NCBI RefSeq assembly: GCF_016598475.1
Contig: NZ_JAEMUX010000034.1
Location: forward strand, 19,342 to 83,341
Reading direction: 5' to 3'
DNA from: Streptomyces adelaidensis
GTDB taxonomy: Bacteria; Actinomycetota; Actinomycetes; Streptomycetales; Streptomycetaceae
Length of the DNA: 64,000 nucleotides
This document shows, piece after piece, positions 32,650 to 41,524 of this stretch (position 1 is the stretch's first letter; every line of letters starts with the position of its first letter). The notes beneath the pieces are model-generated. The model was not told the origin of the DNA. It ran no database searches and was given only the letters and a program-made list of their open reading frames with translations. A program made the translations under genes and the position numbers.

Positions 32650-34143
32650 TCAACCCAGCCCGGCGGCGCGGACGTCGGGACCGGGGTCGCCGTCGAGGAA
32701 CTCGTGCAGGCGGGTGCGGACCAACTCCTGGATACGGTGGGCGCACTGGCGGTAGAACTCGGGCGACTGCCCTTCGGGGTTGGGGACATCGCCGTGCGGG
32801 TCCAGACAGAGGGTGCGGCTCTCCGCGTCGGGTACCAGGGCGAGCACGGCGTCGCGGTGCGCGCGCGTCATGCAGTAGATGGCCGAGCTGTTCCGGCACA
32901 GCTGGGGAGTGAGCGACCGCGCCCGGTGGCGGCCGGGGTGAAGGGGGCCCGGCACCCGCCGTATGCCGAGGTCGGCCAGCGCGGTCCGGGCCGCGAGGGC
33001 CAGCGGTTCTCCGTGCCGTGCGGGGGCGACTCCCGCACTGGCGAAGCGCACGCGGCGCGCGGAAGCCCCCGCTTGCGCGGCGTGGGTCCGGGCGATGGCC
33101 TCGGCCATGGGCGAGCGGGAGGTGTTGCCGCCGCAGACGAACAGCACCCGCCGGGTGCGTGTGCCGCGTTCCCGCCACCAGGAGACCGCCGCGGGCTGGG
33201 ACAGGGCCCCGATGGCGATGACGATGAAGACGAGCGCGAGAAGCTGCGCGTCCCCCGGCACCGGCAGTCCGGCGAGACCCGCGAGGGCGTACGAGGCGAC
33301 CAGGCCGGACAGCAGGCTGGCGCAGCGGTTGGCCGGGACGCACCACGTGTACACGCGGCGGTCGAGGTAGATCAGGGTGCCGAAGACGAACAGCACCTCG
33401 TAGGCCACACCGATACCCATGGCCGCCCAGGCGGCGGGAGTGCCGAGGAAGGTGGTGAACCCGGCGCGCAACTCCGGCTGTCCCGCGAGGGCGGCGGCCG
33501 CCAGGATCGCGACCAGGAAAACCGGTGCGGTGGCGTGCTCCTCCACGAAATAGCGGCGATCGGTTTCCTTCACTCCGGTCTTGGCCACCCGGCTCATGAT
33601 CTCGAACCGCCCCACGTAGCCGACGAAATAGACGAGCACGCTCAAACCCGTCGCCAGAGTGAGGTGATAGCTGTCCACATCACCCAGGGCCACCACAACC
33701 GCCACCAGACTGAAGGCCAGTCCGGCCCACGCGGAACCGGGAACCTTTCGTTTACGCATCGAGTCGACGAGCGGCGAGAGAATCAGCACACCCCCGCGCA
33801 TCAGAAGCAACACGAGGAGGATGGAGACACCGGCGAAGGTGAAATTCAGCGTGGTGGTTCCGATGATGAGCGAGGTGAACATCCCCGCCAACAGCATTTC
33901 CCTTCCCGGAATGCGGACACGGCGACCCACCCCGGGTATCTCGCGCCGCCCGCTGTAGCGCCACCACCCGCTGACCGTCAGAAAGAGCGGCATGACGGCG
34001 AGTTGCCCCAGGGCGGCCGCCGGCAGCAGCACCAGCCCTTCGACCGGCCCTTCGGCCAGCGGCGAGACCCCGCTGGAGAGAGCCTTCACGAGCATCGCGT
34101 AGGGAATGTAGGCGAGAAAGTATCCGAGCGCGAGCCAAGCCAT
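32650..34143 (-). CDS. multi-span membrane domain fused to low-MW protein tyrosine phosphatase
   Basis: 497 residues. Positions 1-320 contain about nine to ten hydrophobic segments resembling DMT/EamA-like transporters (for example 84-115, 140-155, 164-180, 205-222, 238-260, 275-293, 298-314). From 331 a complete low-molecular-weight phosphatase follows: VLFVCGGNTSRSP has the nucleophile Cys337 and Arg343 (CX5R), and LDPHGDVPNP supplies the general-acid Asp448. Stand-alone LMW phosphatases have about 150 residues and no membrane part. It is first in the biosynthetic operon. It may dephosphorylate a substrate as it crosses the membrane, or act in regulation. Confidence 0.78.
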   Translation of the reverse strand: MAWLALGYFLAYIPYAMLVKALSSGVSPLAEGPVEGLVLLPAAALGQLAVMPLFLTVSGWWRYSGRREIPGVGRRVRIPGREMLLAGMFTSLIIGTTTLNFTFAGVSILLVLLLMRGGVLILSPLVDSMRKRKVPGSAWAGLAFSLVAVVVALGDVDSYHLTLATGLSVLVYFVGYVGRFEIMSRVAKTGVKETDRRYFVEEHATAPVFLVAILAAAALAGQPELRAGFTTFLGTPAAWAAMGIGVAYEVLFVFGTLIYLDRRVYTWCVPANRCASLLSGLVASYALAGLAGLPVPGDAQLLALVFIVIAIGALSQPAAVSWWRERGTRTRRVLFVCGGNTSRSPMAEAIARTHAAQAGASARRVRFASAGVAPARHGEPLALAARTALADLGIRRVPGPLHPGRHRARSLTPQLCRNSSAIYCMTRAHRDAVLALVPDAESRTLCLDPHGDVPNPEGQSPEFYRQCAHRIQELVRTRLHEFLDGDPGPDVRAAGLG

Positions 34144-34629
34144 ATACGTGCTCCTCCGAAGTGGCCCAGCAGAGAGGTCGGTCGGTCAATTTCGCGACGG
34201 AACGTACGGAAGGAGCCCGTGTTGAAGATCCCCCCCACACGCGGCCGGCCCATGCACAGATCAGCACACCGACTCATTCGAGTGTGCAGGGGTTCGGTGC
34301 CCCACGCAAGTACTTCAAGTCCCCGAGCACGGAAGGAATTTCGTTCCGAATGCAGCTTCGGGCATATTTATCGCAGCGTCGCACAGGCGCGCGAATAGCG
34401 TAATGGTGACGTGCGCCCCACGTGCGCCGGTCGAATGCCCCTGTTCTCCGCCCATGCGAACTTGATTGTGGTGGCCGATGTTCTGATTGCGTGGTGATAG
34501 GGCGGACCGGGACGCGGGCCGCCATTCGGAGCAGTGACACGCCTTCGGAAGAGTGACCGCAGGATTCACCCCGCCGCACGAGAGCCAGATCGTGGGTGAT
34601 CCGAGCGAGCGCTTCAGGAGGCGGTGGCC
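34144..34629. promoter_or_regulatory. divergent promoter region of the biosynthetic operon and exporter
   Basis: 486 bp between the phosphatase-fusion gene and the MFS exporter. It includes an AT-rich zone at 34340-34400 and an inverted repeat CGGAA-N9-TTCCG at 34330-34348 that could be an operator. No regulator gene is next to it. Short frames inside it show no family signature. Confidence 0.45.
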
Positions 34630-36075
34630 ATGGGCCCGCGAGTGCGGCGACGACCGAACGCAGTGGGGCCGTTGCTCATCTACTGCGCCCTGTCCGCCAC
34701 CATGGTGAGCTCACTCGGCGCGCTGCTGGTTCCGGCCGTCGCCCGGGCGCACCACGTGCCGGTGAGCGCCGCCCAGTCGATGCTGACGGTGACCCTGCTC
34801 GTGGGGGCGGTGAGCACCCCGGTGCTCGGCCGGCTGGCGGACGGGCACCGCAGTCGCCGTGCGCTTGTGGGAGTGCTCGCCCTGACGATGTCGGGTTCCG
34901 TCCTGGCGGCCGTCGCCGACACCTTTGCGCAGTTACTCGTCGGACGGGCGCTCCAGGGGCCGGCCTGCGGGATGCTGCCGATGACGATCGCCCTGGCGCA
35001 CCGTCACCTCGCCCCGGCGAAGGTCACGGACGGCATCACCACTCTCGCCGTCACCGCCGCCACCGGGGCCGGGCTCAGCTTCCCGCTGACCGGCCTGATC
35101 GCCGAGTATCTCGACCACCGCTGGGGTTTCTGGTGCGCGGCCGGCCTCGCCGCACCGGCCGTCGTGGGGGTCCTGCTGGTTCTGCCTCCGGACGGGCGCC
35201 CCCCTGCAGGCCCGGGTGCGGACCCGGACATGCCGGCCTTCTCCGCGCGCACCGACCTGGCGGGCACCGTTCTCCTGGTGGCCGCGCTGACGAGTCTGCT
35301 CCTTCTGCTGAAGGAGGGGTCACGCTGGGGCTGGACCTCCGCCCTCGTGCTGACCGTGCTGGTGGATGCCGCGCTGCTGCTCACCGCCTGGGCATGGTGG
35401 GAGCGGCGGGTCGCTCGGCCGTTGGTCCGGCCCGAGCTGCTCGTCCATCCCGATGTGCTGCTGGCCAATCTCGCCACGGTCGTGCTCGGCGCCGCGACGT
35501 TCGTCGGGGTCTCCGTTCTCGCCACTCTCGTGCAGGCGCCCGTGGGCACGGGTTACGGGCTCGGCCTGTCGGTCTTCGCGGCCGGGTGTGTGATGCTCCC
35601 GTTCTCGGCCGGGAGTCAGCTGGCGGGTCGGCTGGCTCGCCGTCCGGCCGTCCGCGCGGGGCAGCACGCGCTGCTCCTGTTCGGAGGCGTTCTGCTGGCC
35701 GGTACCCATGTCGCGCTGACCGCTCACCACAACGGGTTGTGGCAACTGCTCCTGGCCATACTGACGTTCGGCCTGGGCAGCAGCATCGTCTGGGCCGTCG
35801 TAGCCACCCTGCTCCACGCCACGGTCCCGGGCGGCGATCTGGGCTCCACGACCAGCTTCAATCATGTGCTCCGTGTCGTCGGCAGCGCGATCGGCAGCGC
35901 CGCGACCGGTGTGATCCTCGCCGCCCACACCGCCCCCGACGGTTTCCCGACGAACGACGGGTACGTCGCCGTCTTCACCGCCTGCGCGATCGGCTGCACC
36001 ACCGTGCTGCTCGGACTGCTGGTGTGGGCGCTCACCGAGCGGCGCCGGGCGACAGGTTCGAAGCCGCCGGGATGA
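34630..36075 (+). CDS. MFS drug-type exporter (DHA2-like)
   Basis: 481 residues from ATG 34630 (AGGAGG 8 bp upstream; the in-frame GTG at 34624 is too close). About 13-14 hydrophobic spans and the cytoplasmic loop motif GRLADGHRSRRAL between spans 2 and 3 fit the EmrB/QacA-type proton antiporters. Divergent from the eight-gene operon, so export of, and self-resistance to, its product is the natural role. Confidence 0.83.
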   Translation: MGPRVRRRPNAVGPLLIYCALSATMVSSLGALLVPAVARAHHVPVSAAQSMLTVTLLVGAVSTPVLGRLADGHRSRRALVGVLALTMSGSVLAAVADTFAQLLVGRALQGPACGMLPMTIALAHRHLAPAKVTDGITTLAVTAATGAGLSFPLTGLIAEYLDHRWGFWCAAGLAAPAVVGVLLVLPPDGRPPAGPGADPDMPAFSARTDLAGTVLLVAALTSLLLLLKEGSRWGWTSALVLTVLVDAALLLTAWAWWERRVARPLVRPELLVHPDVLLANLATVVLGAATFVGVSVLATLVQAPVGTGYGLGLSVFAAGCVMLPFSAGSQLAGRLARRPAVRAGQHALLLFGGVLLAGTHVALTAHHNGLWQLLLAILTFGLGSSIVWAVVATLLHATVPGGDLGSTTSFNHVLRVVGSAIGSAATGVILAAHTAPDGFPTNDGYVAVFTACAIGCTTVLLGLLVWALTERRRATGSKPPG

Positions 36076-36258
36076 ACCGGCGCGAGCGCGCCTTCCTTGA
36101 TCATGTCGTTCCGTACGGTCTACTGGCAGACATTCGTCCACCGGGCGCCGACCGATTCACGAGGTCCGTGCGGAAGCAACTCCGGCCGCTGAGCGGACAG
36201 ACGGCACCGGCCGCCGCACGCGATCCGCGCCAGGCTCGTATCCCGTTTCCCTGGAGTC

Positions 36259-37575
36259 GTGTTGTCCCCACTCCGTATGCCCGTGAAAGACCGGACCGTC
36301 TCCCCCGATCAGTCCCGCAAGGCGATCAGGGCAGGTGCGATCGGCAACCTCATCGAGTACTACGACGCGACGATCTACTCCCTGCTCGCCCCGGTGTTCG
36401 CCCAGCAGTTCTTCCCCGTGGCGAACAAGGCGTACGCGCTGCTCTACACCTACGGTCTCGTGGTGGGCGTGGCCTTCGTGGTGCGCCCCGCGGCCGCGAT
36501 GCTGCTGTCGCCCTACGGGGACCGGCGGGGGCGTGGCAGACTCCTCTCGCTCAGCCTGTTCCTCATGGGATCGGGACTGCTGATCATCGGCCTGTCGCCC
36601 ACCTACGGCACCATCGGATGGCTCGCGCCCGTCTGTCTGGTCCTCGGCCGGGCCATGCAGAACATCTCCAACTCCGGGGAATTCCAGGCGGCTTCCGCTT
36701 TCATCGTCGAGCACGCGCCGGCCGACCGCCGGGCGACGGCCGGCGCCGCCCAGTACATGACCGCCGGTCTCGGCATCCTGTCCGCCACGTTGGTGGCGAC
36801 CGTGCTGACCACCGTTCTACCGAAGGCGGTGGTGGCCGACTGGGCCTGGCGGATCCCGTTCCTGATCGGGGCGGTGCTCTGCCTCTACGGCGTCCGCCTG
36901 CGGCGCACGGTTCCGGAGAGCCCGCTCTTCACCGCACTGCAGGCCACGGGACAGGTCGAGCGAAGGCCACTGCGGACGGCCGTCAAGCAGTACCCGCGAA
37001 GCCTTCTGCTGGTGATGGTGATCCAGTTCAGCCAGGTCACCTACTTCACCTGGCAGGTCTTCCTGCCCACCTACGCGCACCTGGTCGGGAACTTCCCGTT
37101 GAAGACCGGCCTGGCCCTGAACTGCGTCGCGCTGGCGGCCTTCGTGCTCGTGCTGCCGCTGGTCGGCATGGTCTCGGACCGGAAGACCGGCCGACGGCCG
37201 CTGATCATCGCGGAGGCCCTGGGCTTCGCGGTCCTCGCGTATCCGATGCTGCGCCTGCTGCAGCATCCGACCCCGCTCACCTACCTGCTGGTGGCGGTGA
37301 CCGGCAATGTGCTGCTCGCCCTGACCTACGGCAACGTCGCCGCGGTGTTCTGCGAGCTGTTCCCCACGGGGGTCCGGACCTCCGGCGTCGGCCTGGCCTA
37401 CAACGTCGCCGTAACGGTCTTCGGCGGCAGCGCGCCCCTCTTCGCCACGTGGACCATCGCCCACCACCACCCCCTCGCTCTCGCCCACTACGTCATCGCA
37501 CTGGAACTGACGGCCGCGATCGTCTTCCTCGCCCTGCTGCCGGAGACCCGCACGACCGGGCTGGAGACCAAGTGA
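36259..37575 (+). CDS. MFS transporter, metabolite:proton symporter (MHS) family
   Basis: 438 residues; the start may be GTG 36259 or TTG 36262, near GGAG at 36253. AIGNLIEYYDATIY in the first span and PYGDRRGRGRLL in loop 2-3 are MHS hallmarks, the family of ShiA (shikimate), KgtP and ProP importers. About twelve spans. It lies 183 bp after the exporter on the same strand. With a shikimate dehydrogenase-type enzyme in the divergent operon, uptake of a shikimate-like acid is a testable idea, not a conclusion. Confidence 0.8.
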   Translation: MLSPLRMPVKDRTVSPDQSRKAIRAGAIGNLIEYYDATIYSLLAPVFAQQFFPVANKAYALLYTYGLVVGVAFVVRPAAAMLLSPYGDRRGRGRLLSLSLFLMGSGLLIIGLSPTYGTIGWLAPVCLVLGRAMQNISNSGEFQAASAFIVEHAPADRRATAGAAQYMTAGLGILSATLVATVLTTVLPKAVVADWAWRIPFLIGAVLCLYGVRLRRTVPESPLFTALQATGQVERRPLRTAVKQYPRSLLLVMVIQFSQVTYFTWQVFLPTYAHLVGNFPLKTGLALNCVALAAFVLVLPLVGMVSDRKTGRRPLIIAEALGFAVLAYPMLRLLQHPTPLTYLLVAVTGNVLLALTYGNVAAVFCELFPTGVRTSGVGLAYNVAVTVFGGSAPLFATWTIAHHHPLALAHYVIALELTAAIVFLALLPETRTTGLETK

Positions 37576-37626
37576 CACCTGGTGCGGCCGGGCGCACGTT
37601 CCCGCCGGAAGGCATGACCCCGCGCG

Positions 37627-37908
37627 GTGATGCCGGGAGCGGCGGGTCACGGCAGCGGCAGCTCCTCGGCAACGGCGACCGCCGGGGCCGGGGCCGGGGC
37701 CGGGGACTTCGACGACGTGGACGTCACGTTCGCGCAGATGATGATCCCGCACCACGAGCAGGCCCTGGAGATGGCGAAGTCGGCCGACGGCCGTGCCTCC
37801 GACTCCGAGGTCAAGGAGCCGGCGGGCCGGGTCGAGCACGCCCAGGGCATCGTCGACCGACTCTGCTCCCGCCCCACACCCCCGACCGTGGCCGGCGGCA
37901 CCGCCTAG
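37627..37908 (+). pseudogene. DUF305-family remnant
   Basis: A 93-codon frame in which only DVTFAQMMIPHHEQALEMAKSA and a short following helix match the DUF305 (CopM-like, four-helix, metal-related) family. The export signal expected at the N-terminus is replaced by a Gly/Ala/Ser-rich stretch, and the second half of the domain is missing. It reads as a broken gene. Its stop overlaps, in opposite sense, the stop of the next fragment (CTAG at 37905-37908). Confidence 0.6.
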
Positions 37909-38220
37909 GGATGAAGCGTGGCCTCGCCCGTCACGCGGACGCCGGTCCGCCGGCCGGGGCCGACCTGCGACGGGCCCGCGACTCGGACGTCCACCGGATG
38001 GTCGAGGCCCGGCACGGCCACGGTCACCTTGGCATCGTGACCGTAGAAGCACACGTCGGTCACCGTGCCCGTCACCACGCCTGCCGTGTCCGCGTCGGCC
38101 AGCCTCAGTTGCTCGGGGCGCAGCACCACCGTGCCCGTGCGCCGACCCTCCGGTGGTACGGCCGATGCCACGGTTCCCAGTGCTGTGGCGACCGTGGTGG
38201 CTGGTGACAGCCCGCCTCGA
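37905..38220 (-). pseudogene. 3' remnant of an ABC ATPase (TOBE domain)
   Basis: The minus-strand frame ends with VVLRPEQLRLADADTAGVV and then GTVTDVCFYGHD, the TOBE regulatory domain of FbpC/PotA-type importer ATPases. Walker and signature motifs are absent because the whole nucleotide-binding domain is gone. Upstream of about 38220 the frame loses any resemblance. Clearly a decayed fragment. Confidence 0.62.
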
Positions 38221-38274
38221 CGGGGCCGTCCGGCAGGCAGGGGCCTGGTATGGGCGCGGCCGGCCTTCAGCGGC

Positions 38275-39363
38275 TCAGCCGCCCTGGGGCGCCTGCCCGA
38301 GTTCACGCTCGCCGAGCGGGGCGAAGAAGCGTTCGACGTCGGTGTCGGTGACCTCGGCCAGGGTGGCCGGTGACCAGCGGGGGTTGCGGTCCTTGTCGAT
38401 GACCTGGGCGCGGACGCCCTCCACCAGATCGGGGGTGGACAGGGCCGCGAGGGAGACGCGGTACTCCTGGTCCAGGACCCGCTCCAGCGAGCCGAGCCGG
38501 CGGGCGCGGCGCAGCGCGGCCAGCGTGACCTTCAGCGCGGTGGGCGACTTGGTGAGCAGCGTCTGAGCGGTCTCCTTGGCGGCCGGGTCGCCGTGGGCGG
38601 ACAGCCGCCGGACGATCTCCTCGACCGTGCCGCCGGCCGCGTAGCAGTCGTCGATCCACTGCCGGTGCCCCGCCAACTCCCCTCGCGGCGGCGGCTGTAC
38701 GTGCCGGGCGAGGGCCTCCCGTACGGGCAGGACGGCGAGGTCGCCGATGAGGTCCGGCAGTGCGGCGGACGGTACGTAGTGGTCGGCGAGTCCGCACAAC
38801 AGGGCGTCGGCGGCGCCGATCTGAGCCCCTGTCAGGCCGAGGTGGGTACCCAGTTCAGCGGGGGCGTGTGCGAGCAGATGGGTGCCGCCCACGTCGGGCA
38901 CGAACCCGATGCCGGTCTCCGGCATGGCGATCCGCGACCGCTCGGTGACCACCCGGACGCCGCCGTGCGCGGAGAGGCCGACGCCGCCGCCCATGACGAT
39001 GCCGTCCATGACGGCGACGTACGGCTTCGGATAGCGGGCGATACGCGCGTTGAGGTGGTACTCGTCGCGCCAGAACGCGGCCGCGGCGGTGCCGTCCCCG
39101 TCGCGGGCGTCGTCGTGGACGACCCGGATGTCGCCGCCCGCGCACAGGCCGCGCTCCCCGGCGCCGGTGAGGACGACGGTCTCGACGGCCGGGTCGTGCT
39201 CCCACGCGGTGAGCGCCTCGTCGATGCGGCGCACCATCTCGTGGTTCAGGGCGTTGATGGCCTTGGGGCGGTTGAGGGTGATGTGGGCGGCCCGGCCCGC
39301 GGTGTGCAGGAGTACGGGCTCCTCGCCGCCGGTCGTCGCGGACGTGCTGGTCGTGGCGGTCAT
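38275..39363 (-). CDS. 3-hydroxyisobutyryl-CoA hydrolase (crotonase family)
   Basis: 362 residues, the length of HIBYL-CoA hydrolases rather than of 260-residue hydratases. Motifs are NRPKAINALNHEMV, GLCAGGDIR (oxyanion hole), MDGIVMGGGVGLSAHG and PETGIGFVPDVGGTH, carrying the Glu and Asp typical of the hydrolase branch. It releases 3-hydroxyisobutyrate in valine breakdown. Its ATG overlaps the stop of an acyl-CoA dehydrogenase remnant (ATGA), the usual partner gene (isobutyryl-CoA dehydrogenase) in Streptomyces. Confidence 0.86.
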   Translation of the reverse strand: MTATTSTSATTGGEEPVLLHTAGRAAHITLNRPKAINALNHEMVRRIDEALTAWEHDPAVETVVLTGAGERGLCAGGDIRVVHDDARDGDGTAAAAFWRDEYHLNARIARYPKPYVAVMDGIVMGGGVGLSAHGGVRVVTERSRIAMPETGIGFVPDVGGTHLLAHAPAELGTHLGLTGAQIGAADALLCGLADHYVPSAALPDLIGDLAVLPVREALARHVQPPPRGELAGHRQWIDDCYAAGGTVEEIVRRLSAHGDPAAKETAQTLLTKSPTALKVTLAALRRARRLGSLERVLDQEYRVSLAALSTPDLVEGVRAQVIDKDRNPRWSPATLAEVTDTDVERFFAPLGERELGQAPQGG

Positions 39364-39560
39364 CCGAACGCCTCCGTCAGGCCGCGGGCCACGATGACGC
39401 GCATGATCTCGTCGGTTCCTTCCAGGGGCTGGTGGACTCGCAGGTCACGGCCGATTCTCGCAGTGCCGTACGAGGCCGTACGCGCCGAGGTGGTCGTAGC
39501 CGTAGCCGTAGCCGCCGGCCACGCGGATCGCCGTGATCCCGCCGATGTGCCGGGCCCCGC
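39360..39560 (-). pseudogene. acyl-CoA dehydrogenase 3' remnant
   Basis: The last codons read ARIGRDLRVHQPLEGTDEIM and then RVIVARGLTEAFG, the standard ACAD C-terminus with its catalytic EGT-EI. About 60 bp upstream, GGYGYGYDHL of the same helix is in another frame, so there is at least one frameshift, and the remaining ~350 codons of a normal gene are absent. It is probably the ruin of the isobutyryl-CoA dehydrogenase gene that once preceded the hydrolase. Confidence 0.65.
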
Positions 39561-39762
39561 AGCGGTCCCGCGGCAGCACGAGACCTGCCTGGTCGCCCCC
39601 TGGTCGGCCCTGTCCCGGCCACCCGCCTCCCGCCCCGCCCCGTCCAGCCCGTCCATGTTCTCCCCGTTCGGTTCGGCGGCCGTCGGGGCCCGGGGCCCAC
39701 GACGCGCCGCGTCGAGTCCTCCGGGCCGCTCGGCGCCGTGCCCGTGCCGTGCTCTGCCGGGG

Positions 39763-40974
39763 TCATGCGTTCGCATGCAGGGCCTCGGCGGGTTCGGTCG
39801 CCACCGCCGTCGTCTCCTGGGGTACGACCGGCCGGCGGCCGCGGGCGAGGGGTTCGGTCCAGCGGGCGGTGATCGGGCCGAGGACGACGAGGATCAGGAC
39901 GTACGCCGTGGCCAGCGGACCGATGCGGGGTTCGACGCCGACGGCGAGGCCGGCGATGACGATGGAGAACTCGCCCCGGGCGACCAGCGTGCCGCCCGCG
40001 CGCCAGCGGCCCTTGACGGAGATCCCGGCCCGCCTGGCCGCCCAGTAGCCGGTGGCGATCTTCGTCAGGGTGGTGACGGCGGCCAGCGCGAGGGCCGGGA
40101 GGAGGACGGGCGGGATGTCCGCGGGGTCGGTGTGCAGGCCGAAGAAGACGAAGAACACCGCGGCGAACAGGTCCCGCAGCGGCGTGAGGATGCTGCTGGC
40201 ACCCTCGGCGACCTCCCCGGACAACGCGATGCCGACCAGGAACGCGCCCACGGCGGCCGACACTTGGAGGTGCTGGGCGACACCGGCGACGACGAGGGCG
40301 AGGCCGAGGACGACCAGGAGGAGCATCTCGGCGCTGTCGGAGGAGACCGCGCGGCTGATCAGGCGGCCGTGGCGCAGGGCCACATACAGGACGGTGCCGA
40401 CGGTGCCCAGGGCGATCAGCAGGGTCAGGGCGCCGCCCGCGAGGCTCACTCCGGCGAGCAGGGCGGTGAGGATCGGCAGGTAGAGGGCCATGGAGAGGTC
40501 CTCCAGGACCAGGATGCTCAGCACGACCGGGGTCTCACGGTTGCCGAGCCGGCGCAGGTCGCCGAGGACCTTGGCGATGACGCCGGAGGAGGAGATCCAG
40601 GTGACGCCGGCCAGGGCGACGGCGGCGACCGGGCCCCAGCCGAGCAGCAGCGCCATGGCGGCGCCGGGGGCGGCGTTGAGGACGAAGTCGACCGCGCCGG
40701 CGGGGTATTGGGTCTTGAGGTTGGTGACGAGTTCGGAGGCGCTGTACTCCAGGCCGAGCAGGAGCAGCAGGAGTATGACGCCTATCTCGGCGCCGGTGGC
40801 GACGAACTCCTCACTGGCCTGGAGAGGCAGGATGCCGCCGTGGCCGAAGGCGAGTCCGGCGAGCAGATAGAGGGGTATGGGTGAGAAGCCCACCCGTCCG
40901 GCGAAGCGGCCCAGCAGGCCCAGGGCGAGGATGATCGCTCCGAGTTCGATGAGCATGGCGGTGGTGTTGTGCAC
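39763..40974 (-). CDS. CPA2-type cation:proton antiporter (Kef-like)
   Basis: 403 residues from GTG 40974 (GGAGGA 9 bp upstream). About twelve hydrophobic spans; the family's core is visible in LLLLGLEYSASEL, SSSGVIAKVLGD, VVLSILVLEDLSMALYLP (conserved ED in the ion site) and AVGAFLVGIALSG. The C-terminus is short, with no TrkA-N nucleotide domain, so gating must differ from KefB/C. It exchanges K+ or Na+ for protons at the cytoplasmic membrane. Confidence 0.85.
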   Translation of the reverse strand: MHNTTAMLIELGAIILALGLLGRFAGRVGFSPIPLYLLAGLAFGHGGILPLQASEEFVATGAEIGVILLLLLLGLEYSASELVTNLKTQYPAGAVDFVLNAAPGAAMALLLGWGPVAAVALAGVTWISSSGVIAKVLGDLRRLGNRETPVVLSILVLEDLSMALYLPILTALLAGVSLAGGALTLLIALGTVGTVLYVALRHGRLISRAVSSDSAEMLLLVVLGLALVVAGVAQHLQVSAAVGAFLVGIALSGEVAEGASSILTPLRDLFAAVFFVFFGLHTDPADIPPVLLPALALAAVTTLTKIATGYWAARRAGISVKGRWRAGGTLVARGEFSIVIAGLAVGVEPRIGPLATAYVLILVVLGPITARWTEPLARGRRPVVPQETTAVATEPAEALHANA

Positions 40975-41524
40975 GGGCGTCTGTCCTCCGTTGACGAGTG
41001 CGGTGACGGCGTCTGTGCGAGTGCGAGTGCGTATACGGGTGCAGGTGCGGGCAAGGCAGGCCCGGCGCACCGATCGGCCTGTTCCCTTTCCATCGGCGCG
41101 TACAGGCGCGCGAGGTGGCCCCAGCGGTCGGGTGGCCGCGTACTGGCATGACGTGACTGGCCGTCAACCTGGGGCGACCCGGCGGGATGTCCCGGCGGCG
41201 ACGAGGGCGCGTCAGCGCGCGGGGCGGCCGCTCGGGTCCGCCGCGTCACCGGTATCGGGAACGGCGTCGCGAGCGGCGTTGACGACGCGCACGCGGATGA
41301 CTCGACCCATGCCACGCCCCCCATCACGTCGGCGGCTGAACCACCGACCACCACTCAACGACTGAGCCAATGAGCGCTCAACAAAGCGTAAGCGCTTGGT
41401 AAAGGATTCTAGCGCAACCCGAAAGGGTGAAATCACACAATAAGTAAAATGCTGCCCATTTACCGACCCAGGGCCCGCCTCACCCGTACGCACACGAAGG
41501 GGAGCAAGGCGGGCCCGTTCCACG
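40975..41524 (-). promoter_or_regulatory. promoter and long leader before the antiporter; possible 32-aa ORF
   Basis: 550 bp. At 41385-41460 the strand toward the antiporter is AT-rich and holds GCTAGAAT (a -10-like box near 41408) and the palindrome AAGCGCTT near 41391. A small frame from ATG 41310 to 41212 (MGRVIRVRVVNAARDAVPDT...) follows a G-rich stretch and could encode a 32-residue peptide; I do not recognise it and it may be chance. Otherwise no gene is seen. Confidence 0.35.

Noticed and set aside
36072..36258. Possible small gene starting at the ATGA overlap after the exporter
   Set aside because: The frame has no stop before running into the MHS gene in a different frame, and shows no family signature.
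37627..37908. Intact DUF305 copper protein
   Set aside because: Only the first part of the domain is present and there is no export signal.
34596..38207. 1,200-codon + strand frame spanning both MFS genes
   Set aside because: Out of frame with both transporters and without family motifs; GC-skew shadow.
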